Shown here one piece after another: positions 36,975-45,678 of a stretch of DNA of 64,000 bases. Each line of letters begins with the position of its first letter. The stretch's first letter is position 1. The notes under the pieces are model-generated. The model was not told where the DNA came from, did not search any database, and was given only the letters and a program-made list of their open reading frames with translations. The DNA comes from Palsa-504 sp963744005 (GTDB lineage Bacteria; Actinomycetota; Actinomycetes; Streptosporangiales; Streptosporangiaceae), in contig CAVURU010000004.1 of the NCBI GenBank assembly GCA_963744005.1, forward strand, positions 1,116,001-1,180,000. Reading direction: 5' to 3'. Made by a program: the position numbers and the translations under genes.

Positions 36975-37904
36975 ATGGACGCAATCGCCGGCCTGCTGGA
37001 CGGGCCGCGCGCACGGCAGGCCTTCGTGCTGCGGTCGGTGATGAATCCGCCCTGGTCGCTGCTCATCAGGGACGAGGCTCCGCTGACCGTGCTGTCGCTG
37101 GTCAGCGGGCACGCCTGGGTCATCCCCGAGGACGGCGAGCCGGTCCGCCTGGCGGGCGGGGACGTCGCGGTCATGCGCGGCCCCGGTCACTACCGGGTCG
37201 CTGACGACCCGGCCTCGCCGCCCAACGTGATCATCTGGCCCGGCCAGCGCTGCACCACCGTCGCTGGCGAGGAGGTCGCCGAGCAGATGAGCCTGGGCGT
37301 GCGCACCTGGGGTAACAGCGCCGAGGGCGGCACGGTCATGCTGACCGGGACCTATCAGCTGGCCGGCGAGGTCAGCCAGCGGCTGCTGCGCGCCCTGCCC
37401 GCGCTCCTCGTCCTGCGGGACCGTGAGTGGGACTGCCCGGTCGTGCCCCTGCTGGCCAGCGAGGTGAGCAAGGATGACCCGGGCCAGGAGGCGGTGCTGG
37501 ACCGGCTGCTCGACCTGCTGCTGATCTCCGTGCTGCGGGCCTGGTTCGCCCGGCCCGGCGCGCCCGGCTGGTACCGCGCCTACGGCGACCCGGTCGTGGG
37601 CCGGGCCCTCCGCCTGCTGCACCACAACCCGGAGCACGCCTGGACGCTGACCGAGCTGGCCCGCGAGTGCGGCACCTCGCGGGCCACCCTGGCCCGCCGG
37701 TTCACCGAGATGGTGGGCGAGGCGCCCATGTCGTTCCTGACCAGCTGGCGCATCTCGCTGGCTGCGGACCTCCTCCGCGAGCCGGGCGCCTCGCTCGGCT
37801 CGGTCGCGCACCGGGTCGGCTACCGGACCCCGTTCGCGCTCAGCACCGCGTTCAAGCGGGTCCGCGGCGTGAGCCCCCAGCAGTACCTGCTCCAGGCCGC
37901 GTAA
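36975..37904 (+). CDS. AraC family regulator with N-terminal cupin
   Basis: 309 residues. N-terminal cupin_6 sensor (SGHAWVIPEDGEPVRLAGGDVAVMRGPGHYRV) and C-terminal AraC DNA-binding domain with both helix-turn-helices (WTLTELARECGTSRATLARRF and LGSVAHRVGYRTPFALSTAFKR). Start ATG 36975 follows the leaderless promoter. Cupin-AraC regulators typically sit divergent to the small oxidoreductase or membrane protein they regulate; here that is DUF1772. Confidence 0.9.
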   Translation: MDAIAGLLDGPRARQAFVLRSVMNPPWSLLIRDEAPLTVLSLVSGHAWVIPEDGEPVRLAGGDVAVMRGPGHYRVADDPASPPNVIIWPGQRCTTVAGEEVAEQMSLGVRTWGNSAEGGTVMLTGTYQLAGEVSQRLLRALPALLVLRDREWDCPVVPLLASEVSKDDPGQEAVLDRLLDLLLISVLRAWFARPGAPGWYRAYGDPVVGRALRLLHHNPEHAWTLTELARECGTSRATLARRFTEMVGEAPMSFLTSWRISLAADLLREPGASLGSVAHRVGYRTPFALSTAFKRVRGVSPQQYLLQAA

Positions 37905-37909
37905 CAGCC

Positions 37910-38368
37910 TCAGACCCAGGCGCTCGGGTTCTCGGTCAGGGCCCGCACCATCTCCGGCAGGCGCCCGGTCACGATGTCTTCCAGCGTTACCTTCTCGAGC
38001 ACGGCGCGCTCGTTGGCCCGCAGCGCGATCCAGACCTGCTGGAGCGGCTCGGCCACCCCCGGATAGGTGATGTTCTCCGGCCGCTCGCCGCGGACGCCCA
38101 GCAGCTGGCCGTCGATGACCCGGATGATGTCCGCCAGGGAGATCTCCGCGGCCGGCCGGGCTAGCCAGAACCCTCCGTCCGGCCCGCGCTGGCTGCGGAT
38201 CAGCCCGGCCCGGCGCAGCTGGGTGAGGATCGTCTCCAGGAACTTCCCCGGTATCTGCTGAGCCCGGGCAAGCTGATCGGCGGTGACGTGGCCGGGACCG
38301 GCCGCAGCGAGCTCGATGACGGCGCGCAGCGCGTAGTCGGCCCTCGCTGACAGTCGCATGAGCGCCAT
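37910..38368 (-). CDS. Rrf2 family transcriptional regulator
   Basis: 152 residues from ATG 38368, or 149 from ATG 38359. Winged helix MRLSARADYALRAVIELA, LARAQQIPGKFLETILTQLRRAGLIRSQRGPDGGFWLA is the classic Rrf2 signature. The protein has no cysteine, so it cannot ligate an Fe-S cluster as IscR or NsrR do. On the minus strand CATAAT ends 7 nt before ATG 38359, suggesting a leaderless start at the second Met. The longer open frame upstream is antisense to the membrane-protein gene and not real. Confidence 0.9.
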   Translation of the reverse strand: MALMRLSARADYALRAVIELAAAGPGHVTADQLARAQQIPGKFLETILTQLRRAGLIRSQRGPDGGFWLARPAAEISLADIIRVIDGQLLGVRGERPENITYPGVAEPLQQVWIALRANERAVLEKVTLEDIVTGRLPEMVRALTENPSAWV

Positions 38369-38479
38369 TATGCACGTTCCCCACTGATTTTCTGGCATTG
38401 GCATCACCACTGCGGACACGCCAACCGCCCGCTCCCGGCTAGGCTCACACGGGAAAACGGTCAACGGGCCTGGGGGAGT

Positions 38480-40549
38480 ATGCACACGCCATCCGACGAC
38501 GAGCCGGGCAGTTCGCCCCTCGCCTTCGCCCGGGATCAGCCCGGCGCAGGCGAGATTCCGGCCCGCCTGCCGGGTGCCCTGCGGGCTCGCCTGCGCCTCC
38601 CGCGCAAGGCGCCCGCCGCCTCCTCCGATGCAGCTCAGCCCGCCCTCACCGGCTCTACGCCCGACTCCGCTTCCGGCCCGTATCCCGCCCCCGGCTCCTA
38701 TCCGGTGCCCGGCTCGCACCCCGTCTCCGGTTCCCGCGCCGCCTCCGGCCCGCACCCGGGCCATCCGCTCACTCTCGATCCCGGCGCCCCCGCAGACGGC
38801 AACGGGGCCGGCGTCAGCCAGGGCCATGGAAACGGCGTCAGCCACGGCCATGGCACCACCGTTACCGATCATGACGCTGGGCCGCACCCGGGCGAGCCCC
38901 CCGCCGCGGCGCCGCGCCTGATGCCGTGGCTCGGCCGGCCGTGGCCGAAGTGGCGGCGGCCGACACCGCCGTGGGGCCGCCGCCTGATGCTGGCCGCCTG
39001 GCCGCTGGGCCTGGCCGTGGCCGGCGTCGCTCTCTACCTGTGCTACCTGGCCGCTTCCCGGACTCAGCCGGTCGCCTCCGACGGCGCGTCCAACGCCCTG
39101 CAGGCCTGGGACATGCTCAACGGCAACCCGATCCTGCGCGGCTGGACCGTCACCGATGTCTCGTTCTACACGACCGAGCTGCCCGAGTACGTGATCGTCG
39201 AGTGGATCCGCGGCCTGAGCGCCGACGTGCTGCACGTCTCGGCGGCCATCAGCTACACGCTGGTCGTGCTCATCGGCGGCCTGCTCGGCCGCGGCCAGGC
39301 CAAGGGCCGCGAGGGTATCGTCCGGATGTGCATCGCGGCCGGCATCATGGTCGCCCCGCAGCTCGGCGCGGGCATCTTCATCCTCATCTTCCAGCCCGAC
39401 CACACCGGCACGGCCGTGCCGCTGCTGCTGACCTGGCTGGCCCTGGACCGGCTGCCGCGCGCCTGGTACGTGCCGCCCATCATCGCGGTGCTGCTGGCCT
39501 GGGGCGCGATCGGTGACCAGCTGGTCCTGCTGATCGGCGTGGCGCCGCTGGCCCTGGTTTCGGCCATCCGGGCCTACCAGGCCTTCTTCACCCGCCGGGT
39601 CGGCTGGGACGGCGCCTGGTTCGACGCGTCGCTCGTCGTCGCGGCGGCCGCGGCGGCGGAGATCTCCCGGATCTTCGTCAAGGTCATCGGCGCGCACGGC
39701 GGCTACTCCGTGCTCCCCGTCCAGGCCGGCGTGGCCGCCGTCAACGACCTGTCGCTGCACTTCTGGCTGCTGGTGCAGAGCATCTGCGGCCTCTACGGCG
39801 CCGACCTGTTCGGCATGTCGTCGATCGGGCTGCTCGGCGCGATCGCTTTCCTGCACTTCATCGGGCTGGGCCTGGCCGGGTGGGGGCTGTGGCTGGTCCT
39901 GCGGCGGTTCTTCAGCACCGCCGACCGCATCGCCCAGATCCTGACCGTCGGCATCCTGATCAACCTGGTCGCCTATCTGCTCAGCACCACGCCGCTGACC
40001 TACTGGAGCGCGCGCGAGGTGGCCCCCGTGCTGCCCTACGGTGCGGTGCTGGCCGCCCGGCTGCTGGGCGCGCGCCTGATGCGGGTCCGGGCCGTGCCCG
40101 CCCTCTCCGTCGCCCTGGCCTGCTACCTGGCCGCTCTCGGGTACACCGTCTCCCAGCCCGCCGTCCCGGCCGTCAGCCAGGACCTGGCCGACTGGCTGGC
40201 CGCCAACCACCTGACCTACGGCCTGAGCAGCTACGGCCTGGCCAATACGACCACGCTGGCCAGCGGTGACCAGGTCCAGCTGCGCCCGGTGGGCTGGTAC
40301 AACAACACCGCGGCGGGCGGCCCGTATGAGTTCAACCGGTCCTGGTATGACCCGGCGCAGCACAACGCCAACTTCGTCGTCCTGCTCAACCAGCCCGGCC
40401 CGCTGGACCCGATCGCGTACTGGGAGGTCAAGGACACCTTCGGGATCCCGCAGCACACCTACTACGTCGGCCGGTACATCGTCATGACCTATGACACCAA
40501 CCTGCTCACCGACCTGAGCCCCTACCTCCCGACGCCGCCGTCCGGCTAG
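38480..40549 (+). CDS. large multi-pass membrane protein, GT-C glycosyltransferase-like
   Basis: 689 residues, function unknown. N-terminal 150 residues are Pro/Ser/Gly/His-rich with SHGHG- and HDAGPHPG-type histidine stretches; about eleven membrane segments follow from residue 169 to about 555, then a C-terminal extracytoplasmic region (about 560-689, GWYNNTAAGGPYEFNRSWYDP...) . The overall plan, an acidic segment in the first outer loop after segment one (SDGASNALQAWDMLNG) and a soluble C-terminus, resembles GT-C enzymes, but no catalytic motif can be confirmed. ATG 38480 with GGGGGAG upstream. The cyclase gene starts 3 bp later. Confidence 0.75.
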   Translation: MHTPSDDEPGSSPLAFARDQPGAGEIPARLPGALRARLRLPRKAPAASSDAAQPALTGSTPDSASGPYPAPGSYPVPGSHPVSGSRAASGPHPGHPLTLDPGAPADGNGAGVSQGHGNGVSHGHGTTVTDHDAGPHPGEPPAAAPRLMPWLGRPWPKWRRPTPPWGRRLMLAAWPLGLAVAGVALYLCYLAASRTQPVASDGASNALQAWDMLNGNPILRGWTVTDVSFYTTELPEYVIVEWIRGLSADVLHVSAAISYTLVVLIGGLLGRGQAKGREGIVRMCIAAGIMVAPQLGAGIFILIFQPDHTGTAVPLLLTWLALDRLPRAWYVPPIIAVLLAWGAIGDQLVLLIGVAPLALVSAIRAYQAFFTRRVGWDGAWFDASLVVAAAAAAEISRIFVKVIGAHGGYSVLPVQAGVAAVNDLSLHFWLLVQSICGLYGADLFGMSSIGLLGAIAFLHFIGLGLAGWGLWLVLRRFFSTADRIAQILTVGILINLVAYLLSTTPLTYWSAREVAPVLPYGAVLAARLLGARLMRVRAVPALSVALACYLAALGYTVSQPAVPAVSQDLADWLAANHLTYGLSSYGLANTTTLASGDQVQLRPVGWYNNTAAGGPYEFNRSWYDPAQHNANFVVLLNQPGPLDPIAYWEVKDTFGIPQHTYYVGRYIVMTYDTNLLTDLSPYLPTPPSG

Positions 40550-40551
40550 CC

Positions 40552-41271
40552 GTGCCGCCCCCGGCCCCCGTTCCGTTCGGCTTCGCCCGGATCGTCTTCC
40601 TCAGCCACGTCCTGGCTGAGGACACCCCGGTGTTCCCGGGCGACCCGCCGGTCGAGGTCCGCCAGGCCGCCACCATCGAGCGTGACGGCTTCTACCTGCA
40701 GGCGGTGGCCTTCGGCGAGCAGTCCGGCACGCACTGGGCGGCGCCGGCCCATTTCACCGCGGGCCAGGCCGCCGCCGACGAGCTGGATCCGGCCGACTTC
40801 GTCCGCCCCGCCGTCGTGCTGGACGTGCGGGCGCAGGCGGCCCGGGACCCGGACTTCACCCTGGACGTGGCCGGGATCCTGGCCTGGGAGACGGAATTCG
40901 GCCCGGTTCCCCCCGGCAGCGCCGTCCTGCTGCGGACCGGTTTCGAGGACCGGTGGCCCGACCAGGCCGCCTACCTGAACCAGGACGACGCGGGCCTGCC
41001 GCACTACCCGGGCTTCGGTGCCGAGGCCGCCCGCTGGCTGGTGGGACACCGGTCCGTCGCCGCCCTCGGCATCGACACCATGGGCATCGACCCGGGGCGG
41101 GACGCCGGGTACGGCGCCAACCGCGCTCTGCTGGCCGGGCACCGCTTCCACCTGGAGAACCTGTGCGGCCTCGGCCAGCTGCCCCCGGCGGGCGGCTGGA
41201 TCATCGTCGGCGGCCTGCGGATCCGGGTCGGCTCCGGTTCCCCGGCCACCGTCTTCGGCCTGATCCCCTGA
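40552..41271 (+). CDS. cyclase-family metal-dependent hydrolase (kynurenine-formamidase fold), altered motif
   Basis: 239 residues. IVFLSHVLAEDTPVFPGDPP is the N-terminal family motif. The metal motif normally reads H-x-G-T-H-x-D-x-P-x-H; here it is Q57-S-G-T-H61-W-A63-A-P-A-H67, so the first His is Gln and the Asp is Ala. LGIDTMGIDPG is the late family motif. Members hydrolyse formylkynurenine, isatin or related amides/lactones; with altered ligands the metal site may differ. GTG start 3 bp after the membrane-protein stop. Confidence 0.85.
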   Translation: MPPPAPVPFGFARIVFLSHVLAEDTPVFPGDPPVEVRQAATIERDGFYLQAVAFGEQSGTHWAAPAHFTAGQAAADELDPADFVRPAVVLDVRAQAARDPDFTLDVAGILAWETEFGPVPPGSAVLLRTGFEDRWPDQAAYLNQDDAGLPHYPGFGAEAARWLVGHRSVAALGIDTMGIDPGRDAGYGANRALLAGHRFHLENLCGLGQLPPAGGWIIVGGLRIRVGSGSPATVFGLIP

Positions 41272-41284
41272 CCCCGTCAGCTGA

Positions 41285-42220
41285 TCAGCCCGGCCCGGCC
41301 CAGCGGGGAGCCCAGGTAGCCCCGTCTGGCCGCCCGCCGCGCCGGGCGGCCAGGTAGGAGCGCAGCCCGGCCAGCCCCGGGTGCGGATTGTCGCCCCGCC
41401 AGATCAGCGAGTGTGGGTACACCGGCACCGGATCCCGCAGGGCGACGCGGCGCAGGTCCCAGTGGTCCGGCCACACCATATGGGTCTGCTCGCCGACCAG
41501 CGTGGCCAGTCCGGCGGCGCCTGCGATCGTGTCCAGCAGCGGTTCACTGCCGAACTCCGGGCCGGTCACCTCGATGGTCAGCCCGAACGCGGCGGCCAGC
41601 TCGTCGTAGTAGGCGCCCCACTCGGTGTCGGCGACCAGGCCGGGCATCCAGATCCGGTGCCCGGCCAGGTCGGCCGGCCGGACCGCTGGGGCGGCGGCCA
41701 GCTGGTGGCCGGGCCCGGTGAGGAGCTGGAGGGGCTCATCCAGCACCCGCTCGGCGGCCAGGCCGCCCGCGAGCTGCCGCGCACGCCTGGTCAGGGCGCG
41801 GAACGCGGCGTCGACCGCGCCGGACCCGACCGCGGCGATGGCCGAGTCGGCGTCGAAGAGCTCCACCACCTCGAGCTGGACCGCGGGCTGGGCGCGGTGA
41901 AAGCGCCGGAGCAGGGCGGCGGGCCCCAGCTTGCGGCCCACCACGTCCACCCGCAGCGGACGCTGCCCGGGCCGCACCGACGCGACGGCCCGTTCCCCGG
42001 CGAGCAGGAGATCCCGGGCGTGCGGCAGGAAGGCCTGCCCGTCGCTGCTCAGCCGGGCGCCGCGGGCGGTCCGGACGAACAGCCGTACGCCGAGCTCCCG
42101 CTCCAGCGCGGCCACCCGCTTGGAGACCGCCTGCTGCGTGACGGCCAGGTCGTCCGCCGCCTGGGCGAACCGGCCCGCATCCGCGACGGCGACGAAGGTC
42201 CGCACCGCGTCGAGGTCCAC
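41285..42220 (-). CDS. LysR family transcriptional regulator
   Basis: 311 residues from GTG 42220. N-terminal winged helix (LDAVRTFVAVADAGRFAQAADDLAVTQQAVSKRVAALERELG) and a LysR_substrate effector domain. The frame stays open upstream, but that part is antisense to the divergent MFS gene. TAGGGT ends 8 nt before the GTG. Likely regulator of the divergent MFS exporter 93 bp away. Confidence 0.92.
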   Translation of the reverse strand: MDLDAVRTFVAVADAGRFAQAADDLAVTQQAVSKRVAALERELGVRLFVRTARGARLSSDGQAFLPHARDLLLAGERAVASVRPGQRPLRVDVVGRKLGPAALLRRFHRAQPAVQLEVVELFDADSAIAAVGSGAVDAAFRALTRRARQLAGGLAAERVLDEPLQLLTGPGHQLAAAPAVRPADLAGHRIWMPGLVADTEWGAYYDELAAAFGLTIEVTGPEFGSEPLLDTIAGAAGLATLVGEQTHMVWPDHWDLRRVALRDPVPVYPHSLIWRGDNPHPGLAGLRSYLAARRGGRPDGATWAPRWAGPG

Positions 42221-42313
42221 GCCAGCCGACCCTAGCGCCACAACGCCCCGTTGTGGCTCGCCGGCGGCGCGGTTGTTTGATCCGCCTGCCCCGCGCCCGC
42301 TTGGATCACCGGT

Positions 42314-43774
42314 ATGCGGTTCACGGCGGGGCGGCAGCGGCTGGGCCGGCCGTTCGGCTGGCTCTGGGCCGCGTACGCCGTCAGCGCGTACGGCACCGGC
42401 TTCGGGTTCGGGGCGTTCTCGCTGATCGCCATCCGGGTGCTGCACTGCGGTCCGGGCCAGGTCTCGGCGCTGAGCGCGGCCGGGATGGCCGCCGGGGCCG
42501 CGGTGGCCGTGCCGCTCGGCCCGTGGGTCGAGTTCCGCCGCAAGCGGCCGGTGATGATCGCCATGGACCTGGTGCGGTTCGCCGCTCTCATGAGCATCCC
42601 GGCCGCCTTCGCACTGGGCTGGCTGAGCTTCCCTCAGCTCCTGGCGGTGGCCGTCATCGTGGCCGCGGCCAAGATCGCCTTCAACGCGGCCAGCGGCGCC
42701 TGCCTGAAGGCCCTGGTGCCGCCCGAGCACCTGCTCACGGCCAGCGCCAGGTTGGAGTCCACCAACTGGAGCTCGATCATGGTCGGGCCGCCGCTCGGCG
42801 GTGCCGCCATCGGCTTCTTCGGCCCGGTCGCCACCGTGCTGGCCGACGCCGTCAGCTACCTGCTGTCGGCCGCGGGCATCGGTGCCATCGGCGGGTCCGA
42901 GCCGCGTCCCGTCCGGCCCGTCGCGCCGCGCCCGGCCCTCAGTCAGACCCACGACGATCAGCGCTCCGCGCCCAGGCCGGGCAATTCAGCGAGACGGCTC
43001 CGCGGCCTGCTCGACGGATGGCGCTACATCCTGTCCGACCCGGTCCTGCGCCGCATGTTCGCCAACCGGCTGATGGTCGGCGGCCTCATCCTGGCCGCCG
43101 AGCCCCTGATCGCCGTCCTGATGCTGGGCCAGCTTCACTTCGCGCCGTGGCAGTACGGCCTGGCCTTCGCCGCGCCGTGCGTCGGCGGCCTGATCGCCTC
43201 CCGCCTGGCCCGCCGCCTGGTCGCGCGGTTCGGACGGCACCGCGTCATGCGCGCGGTGGGCACGCTGTGCGCCGTCTGGCCCGTCTGGCTGGCCTTCGTC
43301 AGCCCGGGCCTGCCCGGCCTGCTGCTGGTCATCGGCGTCCAGCTCGCGCTGGTCACCTGCATGGGCGTCTACAATCCGGTGCTGGCCACCTACCGCCTCG
43401 ACCGGACCGCCCCGGACCGGGTGGCCCGCGTCCTGTCCGCCTGGTCGGTCAGCACCAACGCCGCCACCGCCGCCCTGACCGCGCTGTGGGGCATCCTGGC
43501 CAGCCTGATCGGCGCCCGCGCCGCTATCGCCGCGGCCGGGCTCCTCCTGCTGGCCACCCCGCTCCTGCTGCCCCGCCGTGACCGGGTCCCGGAGCAAGAG
43601 CAGGGCCCGCTCCGGTCGCCGTCTGACGCCCCTGGTTCCCGAACGGCCCGCGGTTCCCGAACGGCCCGCGCTGCGCGCCTGGTGGGTCAGCGCACCTCGC
43701 CGCGCTCGCGCAGCGCCCGGATGTCTTCCGCCACCCGGAACGTGACCATGAAGAATTCCAGGATCACCCGGTAA
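42314..43774 (+). CDS. MFS transporter
   Basis: 486 residues, major-facilitator superfamily, about twelve hydrophobic segments between residues 15 and 415; the ALSAAGMAAGAAVAVPLGPWVEFRRKRPVMIAMD region carries the loop 2-3 motif. Relatives include macrolide-type exporters (MFS_3). The last 60 residues are hydrophilic, contain a duplicated GSRTAR unit, and overlap the 3' end of the convergent DUF4282 gene by 88 bp, which suggests the natural stop has been lost or the frame extended. Confidence 0.88.
   Translation: MRFTAGRQRLGRPFGWLWAAYAVSAYGTGFGFGAFSLIAIRVLHCGPGQVSALSAAGMAAGAAVAVPLGPWVEFRRKRPVMIAMDLVRFAALMSIPAAFALGWLSFPQLLAVAVIVAAAKIAFNAASGACLKALVPPEHLLTASARLESTNWSSIMVGPPLGGAAIGFFGPVATVLADAVSYLLSAAGIGAIGGSEPRPVRPVAPRPALSQTHDDQRSAPRPGNSARRLRGLLDGWRYILSDPVLRRMFANRLMVGGLILAAEPLIAVLMLGQLHFAPWQYGLAFAAPCVGGLIASRLARRLVARFGRHRVMRAVGTLCAVWPVWLAFVSPGLPGLLLVIGVQLALVTCMGVYNPVLATYRLDRTAPDRVARVLSAWSVSTNAATAALTALWGILASLIGARAAIAAAGLLLLATPLLLPRRDRVPEQEQGPLRSPSDAPGSRTARGSRTARAARLVGQRTSPRSRSARMSSATRNVTMKNSRITR
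43634..43669. repeat. 18-bp tandem duplication
   Basis: GGTTCCCGAACGGCCCGC occurs at 43634-43651 and again at 43652-43669, in the MFS C-terminal tail just before the convergent DUF4282 gene end. Confidence 0.9.
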
Positions 43775-45501
43775 ATGGCCAGCACGATGAGGATGAACAG
43801 CGGATCGCCGAAAATGAGGATGGCCACGCCGAATACCACGCTGGCCTTGAAGGCGATAATCGTGAAAACCAGGGCGCTCACCACGGTGCCGATCATTATC
43901 AGCGTGTAAAGCACCTTTATGACCTTCGGCGTCACGAATGACGTGAATCCGAAATCGAACAGGGCGCTCAGGAAGCCCTTGCCGTCCGAGGCCGTGCCGG
44001 GGAAGGCCGGGCCGATCTCCGCCGTGTGGTAGTCCCCGTCCGCGCGCGCTGGGCCTGCGTCGGCCGTCCCGAACGCGGCTGATCCGGCCGGGTGGCCGGC
44101 TCCGTAGGAGGCGGGATCGGTGTTGGCCGCCGGGGTGTCCCCGTACGCCTTGGCCTGCCCGAGTGACGTCGCGTCCTCATACGCTTTGGCGTCCGCGAGG
44201 GAGGTCTGGGTCTCCCCGAAGGCCCGGGCGTCGCCCAGGGCCCGGGCGTCGCCCAGGGCCCGGGCGTCGCCCAGCGCCTGCGCGCTGCCGGAGGCCTGAG
44301 CAGCACCTGACGCCTGGGCCGATCCCGGCGCCGGCCCGCTGCTGGGAGCCTGCGCGGCTGCGAACGGCTTGGCGTCCGAGAACGAACCCGCGTTCGGCCA
44401 CCCGCCCGGGTCCCGGACGGTCGGCGTGTCCCAGCCCGAGGGCGCCTCCCGCGTCGCGCCCGTTTCACGCGCAGCGCCTGCATCCCAGCTCGCTCCCGGA
44501 CGCGCGCCGCTCGCATCCCGCGTGCCACTCGCGTCCCGCGTGCCACTCACGCCCCGCGGCCTGTTAGCGTCGCGAACACCGCCGGCGTCGCGGCCCGAAC
44601 TGAGGTCTCGTGCCCCGCCCGCATCCCGGCTTCCGCTGGCGTCCCACGAACTTCCCGCGTCCCGCAGGCCGTTCCCGTCCCGCCGGCTGCCTGCGTCCCG
44701 CGCCGAGCTGGCGTCCCGCAGCCCGCTCACATCTCGCGCCGCCGTCGCCTCACGAGCCGCTGCGGTATCCCGCAGGCTGTCCGCGTCCCGAATGCCACTC
44801 GCATCACGCAGGCCACCTGCGTCCCGCGAGCCGGTCGCATCGCGCAGGCCGCTCGCGTCCCGGAGGCTGCTCACGTCCCGCGGAGCCGTCCCGTCGCGCC
44901 GGGCGCTGGTGTCCCATCCGGAACCGGCGTCGCGCGCCGAGCTCGGCGCCCCGAATGATCCGGCGTCCCCCAACGACCTGGCGTTCCCGAATGAGTCGGC
45001 GTCACCGAAGGCCTTCGTGTCCCCGCCCTGGCTGCCGGCCCCGAACGAACCGGGGCTCCCGAACGAGGCGGGCTCTCCGAAGGACGCAGCCTCCCCGAAC
45101 GAGGCGGGCTCCCCGAAGGACCCGGAGCTGCCGTAGGAGCGGGTCTCGCCGAACGGCCCGGGGTCCGCGGCTGAGCCGTTGCCGTCCCCGAACGACCCGC
45201 GAGTGCCGTACGCGCCCGCGTCGCCGTACGGATCGGACAAGGCCGGCCGCTCGCCGGTGCCGTTGCCGGGCCTGGCCCCGTACGCGTCGGTGCGGCCCGA
45301 GCCGTACGAATCCGCCCCGGGCCACGGCGCCTCGGCACCATAGCCGTCCGTGTATCCGGAGCCGAACGCCGCCCGGTGCGAGCCGCCCGTCCCGCCCTCG
45401 TGCCCGTCGGCCGGCTGGTCCGGGGAATGCGGCCTGCGAGCCGCGTGACTGCCGCGACCCCACTCGTCCGGCAGGTCCTCACGTGACGAACGGTCTGGCA
45501 T
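43687..45501 (-). CDS. DUF4282 membrane protein with giant hexapeptide-repeat N-terminal domain
   Basis: 604 residues. The last 100 form a standard DUF4282 domain (GFLSALFDFGFTSFVTPKVIKVLY, two membrane segments about 528-552 and 557-590, a cytoplasmic end RALRERGEVR). Everything before is low-complexity with a six-residue period: SFGEPA-type units from about residue 128, xxxRDA-type units to about 365, then ALGDAR-type units at 410-456. A Gly or the Arg-Asp pair recurs every six residues from 130 to 334 without a single register slip. No signal peptide, so the repeat domain is probably cytoplasmic. ATG 45501 has GGGAGAGG upstream. Function unknown. Confidence 0.85.
   Translation of the reverse strand: MPDRSSREDLPDEWGRGSHAARRPHSPDQPADGHEGGTGGSHRAAFGSGYTDGYGAEAPWPGADSYGSGRTDAYGARPGNGTGERPALSDPYGDAGAYGTRGSFGDGNGSAADPGPFGETRSYGSSGSFGEPASFGEAASFGEPASFGSPGSFGAGSQGGDTKAFGDADSFGNARSLGDAGSFGAPSSARDAGSGWDTSARRDGTAPRDVSSLRDASGLRDATGSRDAGGLRDASGIRDADSLRDTAAAREATAARDVSGLRDASSARDAGSRRDGNGLRDAGSSWDASGSRDAGGARDLSSGRDAGGVRDANRPRGVSGTRDASGTRDASGARPGASWDAGAARETGATREAPSGWDTPTVRDPGGWPNAGSFSDAKPFAAAQAPSSGPAPGSAQASGAAQASGSAQALGDARALGDARALGDARAFGETQTSLADAKAYEDATSLGQAKAYGDTPAANTDPASYGAGHPAGSAAFGTADAGPARADGDYHTAEIGPAFPGTASDGKGFLSALFDFGFTSFVTPKVIKVLYTLIMIGTVVSALVFTIIAFKASVVFGVAILIFGDPLFILIVLAIYRVILEFFMVTFRVAEDIRALRERGEVR
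44222..44275. repeat. three near-identical 18-bp tandem repeats
   Basis: GCCCGGGCGTCGCCCAGG at 44222-44239 and 44240-44257, with a third copy differing in its last base at 44258-44275. They encode the ALGDAR hexapeptide three times in the DUF4282 protein and are the youngest-looking part of its repeat domain. Confidence 0.95.
44407..45129. repeat. diverged 18-bp minisatellite encoding hexapeptides
   Basis: DNA of the DUF4282 repeat domain. Units are 18 bp and diverged from each other, but the period is kept: about 35 consecutive units in perfect register (residues 130-334), one 3-bp slip, then five more. The reverse strand is open in the same stretch because of the periodicity, which is a by-product. 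Confidence 0.85.
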
Positions 45502-45678
45502 TGCCTCTCCCCGGGAATGTGCTGATCATGGCGCGGTATGACCCCAGCGCGGAGCCCACGATACTTTCCTGCCCGCTGCCTAATGCCTGCTTTGCAGAAG
45601 ATGGCCGAGAAAGGCGCGGCAATAACCCAATCGCGTTAAGTGGTTTTCGGTGCCTTATTTTGGCTTGGCCCGGAGTGT

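Noticed and set aside
37910..40456. 848-codon minus-strand frame extending the Rrf2 gene across the membrane-protein gene
   Set aside because: Only the last 152 codons have a domain; the rest is antisense to 38480-40549 and low in sense.
44369..45136. Plus-strand 255-codon frame with ASRxPL hexads opposite the DUF4282 repeats
   Set aside because: Reverse complement of the 18-bp period necessarily gives a periodic open frame; no start context or domain.
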